The notes below the pieces were generated by a model. That model was given only the letters and a program-made list of their open reading frames with translations, was not told where the DNA came from and did no database searches. A program made the position numbers and the translations under genes. From CAZFZT01 sp964523675 (GTDB taxonomy: Bacteria; Planctomycetota; Phycisphaerae; Phycisphaerales; SM1A02), in contig CAZFZT010000041.1 in NCBI GenBank assembly GCA_964523675.1, forward strand, positions 1-28,393: a DNA stretch of 28,393 nucleotides, in the 5' to 3' direction. Positions 8,114-15,204 of this stretch are shown here, piece after piece; the first letter of the stretch is position 1, and every line of letters begins with the position of its first letter.

Positions 8114-8742
8114 GACTCGCTTGCGGTTTCGCGCGGCGTTTCAAGTTCAAGCGCCTTCACCAGCGCGGCGCTGCGATCGTGATCGAACTTCTTGAGATGC
8201 GCGAAGAGCGCAGTCCGTTGCGTTCTGCTCAGAAAGAACGTTACCGCATGAGGCATCTCATTGAGCGGCTGCGGCGGCGCGATGGCGTCTTCAGGCGGCG
8301 GCTGCGCGATCGCGATGAGCCGTTCAATCCGCGCGCGATCGTCGGGCAAGCGGGCGGCGAGGGTCTCGATGCCGATCGACTGTTGCAATCTTGCAATGAG
8401 AGAGCCGCGCTTGTGCGGATCGTCTTCGCCGTGCAGGCGATTGAGGGTGAGCAGGAGCATCGCCGCCTGCTTGTCATCGACGTTCCAGATGTCGCAGTCG
8501 GCTTCGGCGCGGCCGAGGCGCTGGAGCGCGAGCACGCGGTGGTGGCCGTCGAGGATCTGGTAGCGGGGGCCCACTCCCGGGAGGGGGTGGGCTTGGGGGT
8601 CGCCTTCGATCGGGCGGACGATGATGGGTGGATAGTTGCCGGTTTCGTTGATGTGCGCGACGAGTTTGTCGAGCAGCGCGGCCGGCATGATGTTGGTGTT
8701 GTCGGGATGCGCTTCGAGGTTGTTGAGGGGGATGGCGGGCAT
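8110..8742 (-). CDS. ParB/Srx-fold nuclease-like protein
   Basis: A 210-residue protein. Residues 1-75 carry the ParB/sulfiredoxin N-terminal fold with a HPDNTNIMP segment near residue 12 and the characteristic I63LDGHHRVLALQRLG box; in this superfamily the DGHHR motif binds nucleotide (CTP in chromosomal ParB). Residues about 95-210 are helical and less conserved, with no clear ParB central HTH seen. Single-domain ParB-like proteins of this kind are common in phages and plasmids, and several are DNases or packaging accessories rather than segregation factors. It lies directly upstream of, and overlaps, the TerS-like gene. No ParA partner is present. Confidence 0.82.
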   Translation of the reverse strand: MPAIPLNNLEAHPDNTNIMPAALLDKLVAHINETGNYPPIIVRPIEGDPQAHPLPGVGPRYQILDGHHRVLALQRLGRAEADCDIWNVDDKQAAMLLLTLNRLHGEDDPHKRGSLIARLQQSIGIETLAARLPDDRARIERLIAIAQPPPEDAIAPPQPLNEMPHAVTFFLSRTQRTALFAHLKKFDHDRSAALVKALELETPRETASES

Positions 8743-8783
8743 GGTGGTTTTCGACCTGGGGCGACGCTTTGCCCCGGCTTGGG

Positions 8784-10241
8784 TTAGTGTCGGTGGAGGT
8801 AGTAGATGGGCAGTGTCAGAAGTTGATCGCGCGCGGTGGCGAGCATGTTCTCGATGGTTGGTTCGTCGCCCACCACGGCGGATCTTCGACTTGCGGTTTG
8901 GCGGCGAGTTCTTCTTGCGCCGCTGCGCACCCAGCGCGCGAGTTCATGCTCGAACCACACCTGCTCATCCTCATCGCGCTCGCGCAGCAGGTTGAGAAAC
9001 TGCTTTGGCGAAGCGAGCATGAACGGTTCGATGCCGAGCCGATCGAGCACATCGAGCAGGCGGGCGTGCTGCTTGCGCGGCGGGCGATCGAAGCGCACCA
9101 TGCCGGCCCGCTCGAAGAAGGGATGCACGTGCCCCATCGCAGCCAGCGCTTCGGTGAAGACTTGTTTCTCTTCAGGATGCGACAGTGCGTGTTTGACGAG
9201 TTGGGCGGCAAGCCCCAGGCCGCGCCATTGCGGATGAATGACGACGCGGCTGATCGTGCGAACTTCCCGGTTGAGCAGTGTGGCGGCTTCGCGCGGCGCG
9301 AGGCCGCAGTACCGGCCGCGGGTGGCGTGATTGCGCAGTGAACATGACAGGTGCGGCAATGAGCGCAGCAGCACGCCGATGAGTTGATGCTCGCTCTTGC
9401 GCTGAAGGTATCGGCCGACGATGGCCGGCTCATCGCAGACCATGCGGAACGCGCTGGTGGTGACGCCCGCGCGCTCGCTTCGGTAATGGAACTGCGCGAG
9501 GGGTTTGTAGTCGGCTGTCGTTGCGGGTTCGATCTTCAGGTTGTCAATGCCATGAACGGACTGCGCCGGTTCGAGATGAACCGGCTCGCGTTGGATGTCG
9601 ATTTCGTTCCCCAGCCCCTTGTAGATGAGCAGATTCGGCGCGAGGGCATCGGCGATGTCCTCGTGGGTGGTCGCTGCGATGAAGGTGATGGGCGAATCGG
9701 CGCGATCGATCCAGCGGCGGATGTTGCGGCTGATGATGGTTGCGGTCAGCCGATCGAGCGTGGCGGTGAACTCATCAGCGATGATGTAGGCCGGCTCGCG
9801 CGACTGCGAAGCGAGATGCATGGCCTGAGCGAGGCGCAGGCGGGCTCGCTGGCCGTCACTGAGTTCGCACGGCCTTCGGAGCATGATGAAGGCATCGCCC
9901 AGGCCGGCCATGGCGAGGATCGACGCAGCGCGCTTGAGCGGAATGTCAAAGACATCAACGAGCGGCGCATCAGGCAGCGGTGCGGGCTGCGCAAGGTCGA
10001 TGATGGTTTGCTTGCGCGCAGCGAGTTGCATCTTGATGGCCTTGAGAATGCTCGACTTGCCGCCGCCTGACGGGCCGGTGATGAAGACGATGCCGCGTGA
10101 TGGCAGATCGATCTCGGTGCGCGGCAGGATGTGGATGATGCGCTCCTCATCGACGCCCAGGCCGAACATGGACGCGGTCTGAAGAACGCGCTGCGAAGGT
10201 CGCACGGCTGTCGCAAAGGATTGTTCGAGTGTGAGGTGCAT
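8784..10241 (-). CDS. ABC-type ATPase fused to GNAT acetyltransferase (COG2401-like)
   Basis: A 485-residue fusion with no membrane segment. The N-terminal ABC ATPase (about 20-215) has Walker A G56PSGGGKS63, the signature L127SDGQRARLRLAQA, Walker B A151YIIADE157 and the switch histidine H193 in ATTHED. The C-terminal part (about 235-390) is a GNAT domain with acetyl-CoA motif A in R332VVIHPQWRGLGLAAQL, followed by a C-terminal extension (390-485). Proteins with this architecture are known as COG2401, an ABC ATPase fused to a predicted acetyltransferase, of unknown function. The usual transporter permease is absent, so a role on DNA, RNA or protein is more likely than transport. The ATG at 10241 (MHLTLEQSF) follows directly after a dispersed repeat, so it has no clear Shine-Dalgarno sequence. 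It lies 41 bp upstream of the ParB gene. Confidence 0.9.
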   Translation of the reverse strand: MHLTLEQSFATAVRPSQRVLQTASMFGLGVDEERIIHILPRTEIDLPSRGIVFITGPSGGGKSSILKAIKMQLAARKQTIIDLAQPAPLPDAPLVDVFDIPLKRAASILAMAGLGDAFIMLRRPCELSDGQRARLRLAQAMHLASQSREPAYIIADEFTATLDRLTATIISRNIRRWIDRADSPITFIAATTHEDIADALAPNLLIYKGLGNEIDIQREPVHLEPAQSVHGIDNLKIEPATTADYKPLAQFHYRSERAGVTTSAFRMVCDEPAIVGRYLQRKSEHQLIGVLLRSLPHLSCSLRNHATRGRYCGLAPREAATLLNREVRTISRVVIHPQWRGLGLAAQLVKHALSHPEEKQVFTEALAAMGHVHPFFERAGMVRFDRPPRKQHARLLDVLDRLGIEPFMLASPKQFLNLLRERDEDEQVWFEHELARWVRSGARRTRRQTASRRSAVVGDEPTIENMLATARDQLLTLPIYYLHRH

Positions 10242-10247
10242 GATTGA

Positions 10248-10390
10248 AACCACGGATGAACACGGATACACACGGATTGGGTCGCGCTTCGCCGCGCGAA
10301 GCAGGCGGAATGAACCAAGCGCAGTCACCGCCCCCACCCCCACTGACCATCCCGCCGCCATCATTCGTGTTCATCTGTATTCATCCGTGG
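10248..10390. repeat. Imperfect inverted repeat between HTH and ABC-GNAT genes
   Basis: The left arm 10248-10278 is built of units of the type CACGGATGAACACGGATAC. The right arm 10362-10390 is an imperfect inverted copy (its last 11 bases, TTCATCCGTGG, match exactly). The element fills the gap between two operon genes and runs into the 3' end of the HTH gene, where it encodes MNTDEHE and provides the stop. A short related stretch occurs at 27621-27640. The middle is C-rich and has no gene. Confidence 0.8.
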
Positions 10391-10795
10391 CTCTGCCGCT
10401 TCGACGACTGCGCGAATGTGGTCGCATTCGCGGCGGACCCGGTGGAGTGAGATGTCCAGCCGCTTGGCGGCTTCGCGCTGCGTCATCCCCTGAAGGAAGA
10501 TCGCCTCGGCGACGGCCTGGCGTTGCGGCGGCCAAGTCTTGTGGATGGCAACGACGCGCTGGTAGGTGTCGGAAGTGATGCGATCGACGAGGCGGCGAAT
10601 TCGCATGGCGACGGATCGGCGGTGGGTGCCGGCGGCCCGCGCGAACTCGCTGGCCGTCATGCCGTGGTAGTAGATCATGCTGATGAGCGCGCGGTCGCCC
10701 GGCGCGAGGTGTTCGGCCAGTTCCAGGATTCGGCCGGCCCAGTTCTGCCGCGAACGCAGAATGGTGCGGATGCTCTCGGACGGTTCAGTTCTCAT
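10361..10795 (-). CDS. Double-HTH, sigma-70 region 4-like regulator
   Basis: A 144-residue protein with two helix-turn-helix units of sigma region 4 type: about 32-72 (LAPGDRALISMIYYHGMTAS... through the RRSVAMRIRRLV helix) and about 88-130 (WPPQRQAVAEAIFLQGMTQR and the following recognition helix). No region 2 is seen, so it is unlikely to be a complete sigma factor; a phage-style late-gene activator or DNA-binding adaptor is more likely. The ATG at 10795 has GGGAG 6 nt upstream. The last seven residues (MNTDEHE) and the stop are encoded by a dispersed repeat. First gene of the leftward operon, divergent from the S24 repressor. Confidence 0.72.
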   Translation of the reverse strand: MRTEPSESIRTILRSRQNWAGRILELAEHLAPGDRALISMIYYHGMTASEFARAAGTHRRSVAMRIRRLVDRITSDTYQRVVAIHKTWPPQRQAVAEAIFLQGMTQREAAKRLDISLHRVRRECDHIRAVVEAAEPRMNTDEHE

Positions 10796-10981
10796 AGATG
10801 ACTCCCTTTCCAGAAATGGTTTGCATTTTGTTCGGGTAAAGCGTACACTGTGAGTTGGATGAGGCAAGAAAAAGTTCACAATTTTGTGAACTTTCTGCTG
10901 GTGTGTGGTAGGATTGCTCGCTGCGGCGTTGGAAGGGGGTCGTCGCTGCTTCGCTCCTTTGGCCCGGCTTGTGTGACGTTT
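10796..10981. promoter_or_regulatory. Divergent control region with palindromic operator
   Basis: A 186-bp control region between the HTH gene and the S24 repressor. A palindrome at 10871-10894 has 11-bp arms (AAAGTTCACAA and TTGTGAACTTT) around a 2-bp centre and is the probable repressor operator. On the plus strand TTGCAT (10821-10826) and TACACT (10844-10849), 17 bp apart, could be the repressor promoter, which would place the operator just after its start site. On the minus strand TTGCCT (10867-10862) and TACGCT, 16 bp apart, could be the operon promoter, with the operator just upstream of its -35. The palindrome is clear; the promoters are inferred. Confidence 0.65.
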
Positions 10982-11773
10982 ATGCCCGACTCTTCCTCAC
11001 ATCATCCCTCTGATCTGGGCGAGCGGCTCCGTGCTGCGCGGCTGGGGGCTGGATTGACGCAGGAGCAGTTGGCGGGGCTGATCGGGTGCAGTAAATCGCA
11101 ACTCTCGCAGATGGAGGCCGGTTTGCGGACTATCAGCCAGGAGCGGGCGGCTGCCATTGAGGAGGCGCTGGGGGTGACGGATGGCTCGCTTGTGCAGGCG
11201 GTGCGCTGGAGCCGTGCTCCGGCGGAATTGCGCGATCGGCTGCGCGAGTCCGAGGAGCGCGAACGCCGCCTCGCAGGGCGATTGCGGCAGGCGCTCGATG
11301 CAGGCGACCCGGTGGCGGCGCTCAGGCGGCTGGTCGAGCAGAATCAGGGGAATATGGAAGACCCGCTGCCGCTTGGCCGGTCCATTCCGGTCATTAACAG
11401 TATCGCGGCGGGGCTGCCGACCGAGTTCACGGACCTGGATTACCCGGCTTCGGTGGCGGATGAGTACATCGCCTGTCCGGAGATTGCCGATCCTGAAGCG
11501 TTTGCGGCCCGGGTGGTGGGGGATTCGATGGAGCCGGCGTATCGCGAGGGGGAGATTGTGGTGTTTTCGCCGATGCTGCCGGTGGAGTCCGGGCGGGACT
11601 GCTTCGTGCGTCTGGAGCGGGATCAGGAGACGACGTTCAAGCGGGTGTTTATAGAGGATGACGGGCGGACGATCCGATTGGAGCCGCTGAATCCGGCGTA
11701 TGCGGCCCGGAGGGTGGATCGGGAGGAGGTGGCGGGGCTGTACGCGGCGGCGTACGTGATGCGGCGGGTGTGA
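10982..11773 (+). CDS. XRE-family / S24 peptidase repressor (CI/LexA-type)
   Basis: A 263-residue protein. Residues 11-70 are an XRE helix-turn-helix (LGERLRAARLGAGLTQEQLA and the SKSQLSQMEAG recognition helix). A charged linker (about 80-120) follows, then an S24 autopeptidase domain with catalytic Ser182 in VVGDSMEPAYREGE and Lys220 in TTFKRVF. An Ala143-Gly144 pair in NSIAAGLPTEF is at the expected position for self-cleavage. CI/LexA-type proteins hold an operon off until RecA-stimulated self-cleavage. The frame is open further upstream, but the ATG at 10982 places the HTH correctly at the N-terminus and leaves the operator region non-coding. It is divergent from the phage-like operon and probably controls it and itself. 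Confidence 0.88.
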   Translation: MPDSSSHHPSDLGERLRAARLGAGLTQEQLAGLIGCSKSQLSQMEAGLRTISQERAAAIEEALGVTDGSLVQAVRWSRAPAELRDRLRESEERERRLAGRLRQALDAGDPVAALRRLVEQNQGNMEDPLPLGRSIPVINSIAAGLPTEFTDLDYPASVADEYIACPEIADPEAFAARVVGDSMEPAYREGEIVVFSPMLPVESGRDCFVRLERDQETTFKRVFIEDDGRTIRLEPLNPAYAARRVDREEVAGLYAAAYVMRRV

Positions 11774-11976
11774 GGAGCGGTTATCGCTCGGTCGGCGGCG
11801 GCGGGTTGATGAATTTTGGGAGTCGGATGCCATAACGCAGCCGATGGAGCGTTGGAGAGGTGTGCCGAGCCGTTCCGATGTGCGGCGATGGTGCGAAAGC
11901 CGCTCGGAGCGGTCGTTCGCTGGCCTTCTAGCGCCCGGCATGTGAGTTTCAGGACGAAATGGGAGAAACAGCAACC
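11774..11976 (+). promoter_or_regulatory. Leader region of the secretion locus
   Basis: A 203-bp gap between the S24 gene and the first secretion-locus gene. It presumably contains the operon promoter. I see only a small GC palindrome (CCGCTCGGAGCGG near 11900) and a GGGAG ribosome binding site at 11961-11965; no convincing promoter or RNA element. Confidence 0.35.
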
Positions 11977-13317
11977 ATGAGCGTTATCAATCGGCTTACG
12001 TACACCATGAGGACACTTGCCGGCGGCGCGGCGATCGGGCTGGCGGTCGTCGCCTCCGGGCCGGCCCAGGCGCAGCTCGATGCCGGCGCAGCCCTCGCGA
12101 ATCTGACCAGCCCTGATTATCTGCACCGCGATATGCAGGTGTTCTCGCAAGGACTGAATCTTGATGACGGTCAGCGCATGATCGTCGATGCCCTTTACCA
12201 GGATTACCTCGATCGGTTCGAGGCCGGCTGGGCGGCAACGCAGGACAAGGTCAACGGGCTGCGGGATGACCTTCAGAACCTTGATCCGAAGCAGGACCAG
12301 TCGCGGATTCTGGAGACGATCTTCGCGCCATTCGAGGAGTGGCGCGCTCAGAAGTCGCAGCTCAAGGCGCGGTTCGAGAGCGATGTGCAGGCCATTCTCG
12401 GTCCCGCCCAGAGCGAGCGCTGGCCGATGTTCCAGCAGCAGATCACGCGTGAGAAGTCGCTGCATCTGGGGCGGCTCTCGGGCGAGGCGCTCAACCTGTT
12501 TCACCTGGTCAATGATCTGCGGCTGAGCGATCGCGCTTACATCGATCTTCAGCCGGTACTCGATCAATATTCAAACCTGCTTCACGAGTCGCTCATGGAA
12601 CGGAACGCGCTCATGGAGCGCGGCGCGGATGAGTTCATTCGCGGCCTGCGGGCGAACGGCGCGGTGCCGCGTCCGAGGCACGTTGACGAAGAGATCGCAG
12701 CGCGGGTCCGCATCCGCGACATCAACCTGCGTTACCTGGATGTGATTGCGGAGCGTCTTCCGGAGCAGCACGTTGAGCGTTTCCGTTCGCGCGCTCAGGA
12801 GTCGGCGTTCCCCCGGGTGTATCGGGTGCTTCCGGCTGAGCGCATGATCAAGCGCGCGCTCGAGCTGGAGGAGCTTGATGCCGAGACTCGCAAGGCCATC
12901 GAGGAGGTACGCGATCAATATTTCGTCGAGATGAATCAGCTCAACCAGCAGCTTCGCGAGATGGCGATCGACTTTGAACCGAAGCAACTGCGCAATCAGG
13001 CGGAGCGCGAAGACGCCCGTCACACCGGCGCAACGGTGGAACGGCTGACCGATCCGGCGCGGCAGATGTATACGGATCGCGATGAGCGCAGCCGGTATTA
13101 CATGGAGCTCGTGCAGTCGATGCTGCCCGCGGAAATCGCGAAGACGTTCCCTGAAGGCGCCAGCCGCGCTGATGTTCAGCAGCAGCGTCGCGCTCGTGCC
13201 GCCAGTCGCAACAACGCCAAGCAGCAGGCGAATGAGGATCGGAGCCAGCCGACGCGTCCGCAGGTTGGCGGCGCCACGGGCGGCGGCACGGGCGGTGGCG
13301 GCCGTGGAGGCAAGTAA
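11977..13317 (+). CDS. Exported helical protein of unknown function (first gene of T2SS locus)
   Basis: A 446-residue protein with a signal peptide (MSVINRLTYTMRTLAGGAAI..., likely cleavage after GPAQA at about residue 32). The rest is almost entirely charged helices, with segments such as LNLDDGQRMIVDALYQDYLD that recall periplasmic Spy/CpxP-like or other coiled-coil proteins, and ends in a Gln/Arg-rich then Gly-rich low-complexity tail (about 410-446). No domain is certain. The ATG at 11977 has GGGAG 11 nt upstream; an in-frame ATG at 11959 is less likely. It lies 47 bp before gspE on the same strand, so it is probably co-transcribed and may be an accessory or substrate of the secretion system; that is inference. 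Confidence 0.7.
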   Translation: MSVINRLTYTMRTLAGGAAIGLAVVASGPAQAQLDAGAALANLTSPDYLHRDMQVFSQGLNLDDGQRMIVDALYQDYLDRFEAGWAATQDKVNGLRDDLQNLDPKQDQSRILETIFAPFEEWRAQKSQLKARFESDVQAILGPAQSERWPMFQQQITREKSLHLGRLSGEALNLFHLVNDLRLSDRAYIDLQPVLDQYSNLLHESLMERNALMERGADEFIRGLRANGAVPRPRHVDEEIAARVRIRDINLRYLDVIAERLPEQHVERFRSRAQESAFPRVYRVLPAERMIKRALELEELDAETRKAIEEVRDQYFVEMNQLNQQLREMAIDFEPKQLRNQAEREDARHTGATVERLTDPARQMYTDRDERSRYYMELVQSMLPAEIAKTFPEGASRADVQQQRRARAASRNNAKQQANEDRSQPTRPQVGGATGGGTGGGGRGGK

Positions 13318-13364
13318 CCGTTGCGTGCCCAGACCTGAGAGCTTTCTGAAGAGTAGCATCTAAC

Positions 13365-15047
13365 GTGCAACTATCGACACAGACGGACATCGACCCTCGC
13401 GACCTCGTCGCGGGTGAGGCCGCGGCCAAGAGCAACGGGCAGCCGGCCGAACTTGCCGTGTCCACGCCGGCCGAGGATGAAGAGTCGCTGCGCCAGCGCT
13501 GCGAACTGCTCGGCATCGAGTGGGCAGCGCAGCCGCTTGACGCCCACCAGGACGCGGTCGCGCTGGTGAGCGCCGATCTGGCGGTGCGGCTGCGCGTCGT
13601 GCCGCTGCGTCTTGACGGCAAGCGCCTGGTCGTTGCGATGCTCGATCCGCTCGATATCGCCTCGGTCGATGAGATCGCCACACTCGTGGGCCGGCCGATC
13701 ACGCGCATCGGTCTTTCCAAGCGCGCGTTCTCCGATCTGCTGCGCGAGAACTACGGCACCACGGCCGAGCGCATGGCTGAGTCGCTTGCAGGCGATGCGA
13801 GCGATGCGGCCTCGGACCTGGAACACAACTTCGATGCGGTTGAAGCCGCCGACCTGCACCGCATGGCGGAGCAGCCGACGCTTATCAACCTCGTCAACTT
13901 GCTCATTCTCGAAGCGATTCAATCGCGCACCAGCGACATTCATGTCGAGCCGTTCGAGACCGAACTCAAGGTCAAGTACCGCATCGACGGTCAGCTTGTT
14001 GAGCAGCCCCCGCCGCCCAAGCATCTGCAGCCGGCTCTGATCGGCCGCATCAAGATCATGAGCGGCATGAACATTGCGGAGCGCTACGTGCCGCAGGACG
14101 GCCACATCACGCTGCGCTTCGAAGGCCGCAAGGTTGACATCCGCGTCTCCACCGTGCCGACGCTGTATGGCGAGTCGGTGGTGATGCGTATTCTGGATAA
14201 GAGCTCACTGCCGCTCGATTTGGTTTCGCTTGGCATGAAGGAGTCGATGCGGAATCAGATGGATCGGCTCATTGCCAAGCCGCACGGCATGGTGCTCGTG
14301 ACCGGCCCGACCGGCTCGGGTAAAACGACGACGCTGTACGCGGCTTTGTCGAAGTTGTACGACCCGCGCAAGAAGATCATCACGATCGAGGATCCGGTTG
14401 AGTACGAACTCTCGGGAATCAATCAGATTCCGGTGAATCCGAAGCGCGGCCTTTCGTTTGCGACAGGTTTGCGGCACATTCTGCGACAGGATCCGGACGT
14501 GATCTTCGTCGGTGAAATTCGCGACTCGGAAACGGCGGACATTGCGATTCGTTCCGCGCTCACCGGTCACTTGATCTTCTCGACGTTGCACACGAACGAT
14601 GCGATCAGCTCGGTCGGCCGTCTGGTTGACATGGGCGCGGAGCCGTTTCTCGTTGCGTCGGTGCTTGAGGGATTGCTGGCGCAGCGGCTTGGGCGGCGCA
14701 TCTGCAGCGGTTGCCGGGAGCAGGTTCCAATGCGCGAGGATGTCGCGCATCGGTTGTCGCAGGAGGAGCTTGACCGTTTCGATGGCAAGGAATGGCGCGG
14801 TCGCGGCTGCGACAAGTGCAACGGTTCGGGCCAGTACGGCCGGGTCGGTTTCTTTGAGCTTATCACCATCTCCTCAACGCTTCGCCGCGCGATCTCCGAG
14901 AAGCGTTCGACCTCGGAACTGATCGAGATCGTGGGCGATTCGTACCAGAACATGCGCCAGGACGGCATCGAGAAAGCAGTCCAGGGCGTTACGACCATCG
15001 ATGAAGTCCTCCGCGCCACGCAGGACACGGAGGATTTTAGTGCGTAG
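13365..15047 (+). CDS. gspE: GspE, type II secretion ATPase
   Basis: A 560-residue cytoplasmic ATPase that powers pseudopilus assembly. Residues about 45-145 match the N1/MshEN-like domain (LRVVPLRLDGKRLVVAMLDP). The central part has the Asp-box region (SRTSDIHVEPFETELKVKYR), Walker A G314PTGSGKT321, Walker B near residues 374-386 (DPDVIFVGEIRD) and the His box (SALTGHLIFSTLHTND). A C-terminal zinc-binding tetracysteine (C447, C450, C482, C485) is typical of GspE/PilB. The start is a GTG at 13365 (an in-frame TGA sits at 13347) with GAAGAG about 11 nt upstream. The TAG stop is the first TAG of a heptamer repeat. PilB is the alternative, but the downstream G-H-I-J-K-L-M-C-D genes favour GspE. 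Confidence 0.95.
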   Translation: MQLSTQTDIDPRDLVAGEAAAKSNGQPAELAVSTPAEDEESLRQRCELLGIEWAAQPLDAHQDAVALVSADLAVRLRVVPLRLDGKRLVVAMLDPLDIASVDEIATLVGRPITRIGLSKRAFSDLLRENYGTTAERMAESLAGDASDAASDLEHNFDAVEAADLHRMAEQPTLINLVNLLILEAIQSRTSDIHVEPFETELKVKYRIDGQLVEQPPPPKHLQPALIGRIKIMSGMNIAERYVPQDGHITLRFEGRKVDIRVSTVPTLYGESVVMRILDKSSLPLDLVSLGMKESMRNQMDRLIAKPHGMVLVTGPTGSGKTTTLYAALSKLYDPRKKIITIEDPVEYELSGINQIPVNPKRGLSFATGLRHILRQDPDVIFVGEIRDSETADIAIRSALTGHLIFSTLHTNDAISSVGRLVDMGAEPFLVASVLEGLLAQRLGRRICSGCREQVPMREDVAHRLSQEELDRFDGKEWRGRGCDKCNGSGQYGRVGFFELITISSTLRRAISEKRSTSELIEIVGDSYQNMRQDGIEKAVQGVTTIDEVLRATQDTEDFSA

Positions 15048-15201
15048 GTGTTAGGAGTTAGGAGTTAGTGATTGCGGCGCAACTCGAAAGCGTATCGACA
15101 TCAAGACTCCCGATACCCAACACCTGGCACCGAACCCCACCTCCCAAATTCTAACACCTAACCGCTAACCCTAACTCCTAACTCCTAACTCCTAACTCCT
15201 C
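15045..15201. repeat. Heptamer-repeat inverted element between gspE and gspF
   Basis: The left arm 15045-15068 consists of 7-bp units of TAGGAGT type; its first TAG is the gspE stop. The right arm 15151-15201 has about seven units, CTAACAC-CTAACCG-CTAACCC and then four TAACTCC. The arms are inverted relative to each other around about 80 bp of ordinary sequence (including ACCCAACACCTGGCACC, another repeat-like string). The element fills the whole gap and ends 4 nt before the gspF start codon. Confidence 0.85.
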
Positions 15202-15204
15202 CCC

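Noticed and set aside
8110..8742. Chromosome-partitioning parB
   Set aside because: No parA partner, no clear parS-type palindrome nearby and no evident central HTH; the terminase context fits a phage-type ParB-like protein better.
8784..10241. ABC transporter ATP-binding subunit
   Set aside because: No permease or membrane segment in the protein or its neighbours, and the GNAT fusion matches a soluble COG2401-type protein.
11890..11915. Terminator downstream of the S24 gene
   Set aside because: CCGCTCGGAGCGG is a short palindrome with almost no loop and no T-run.
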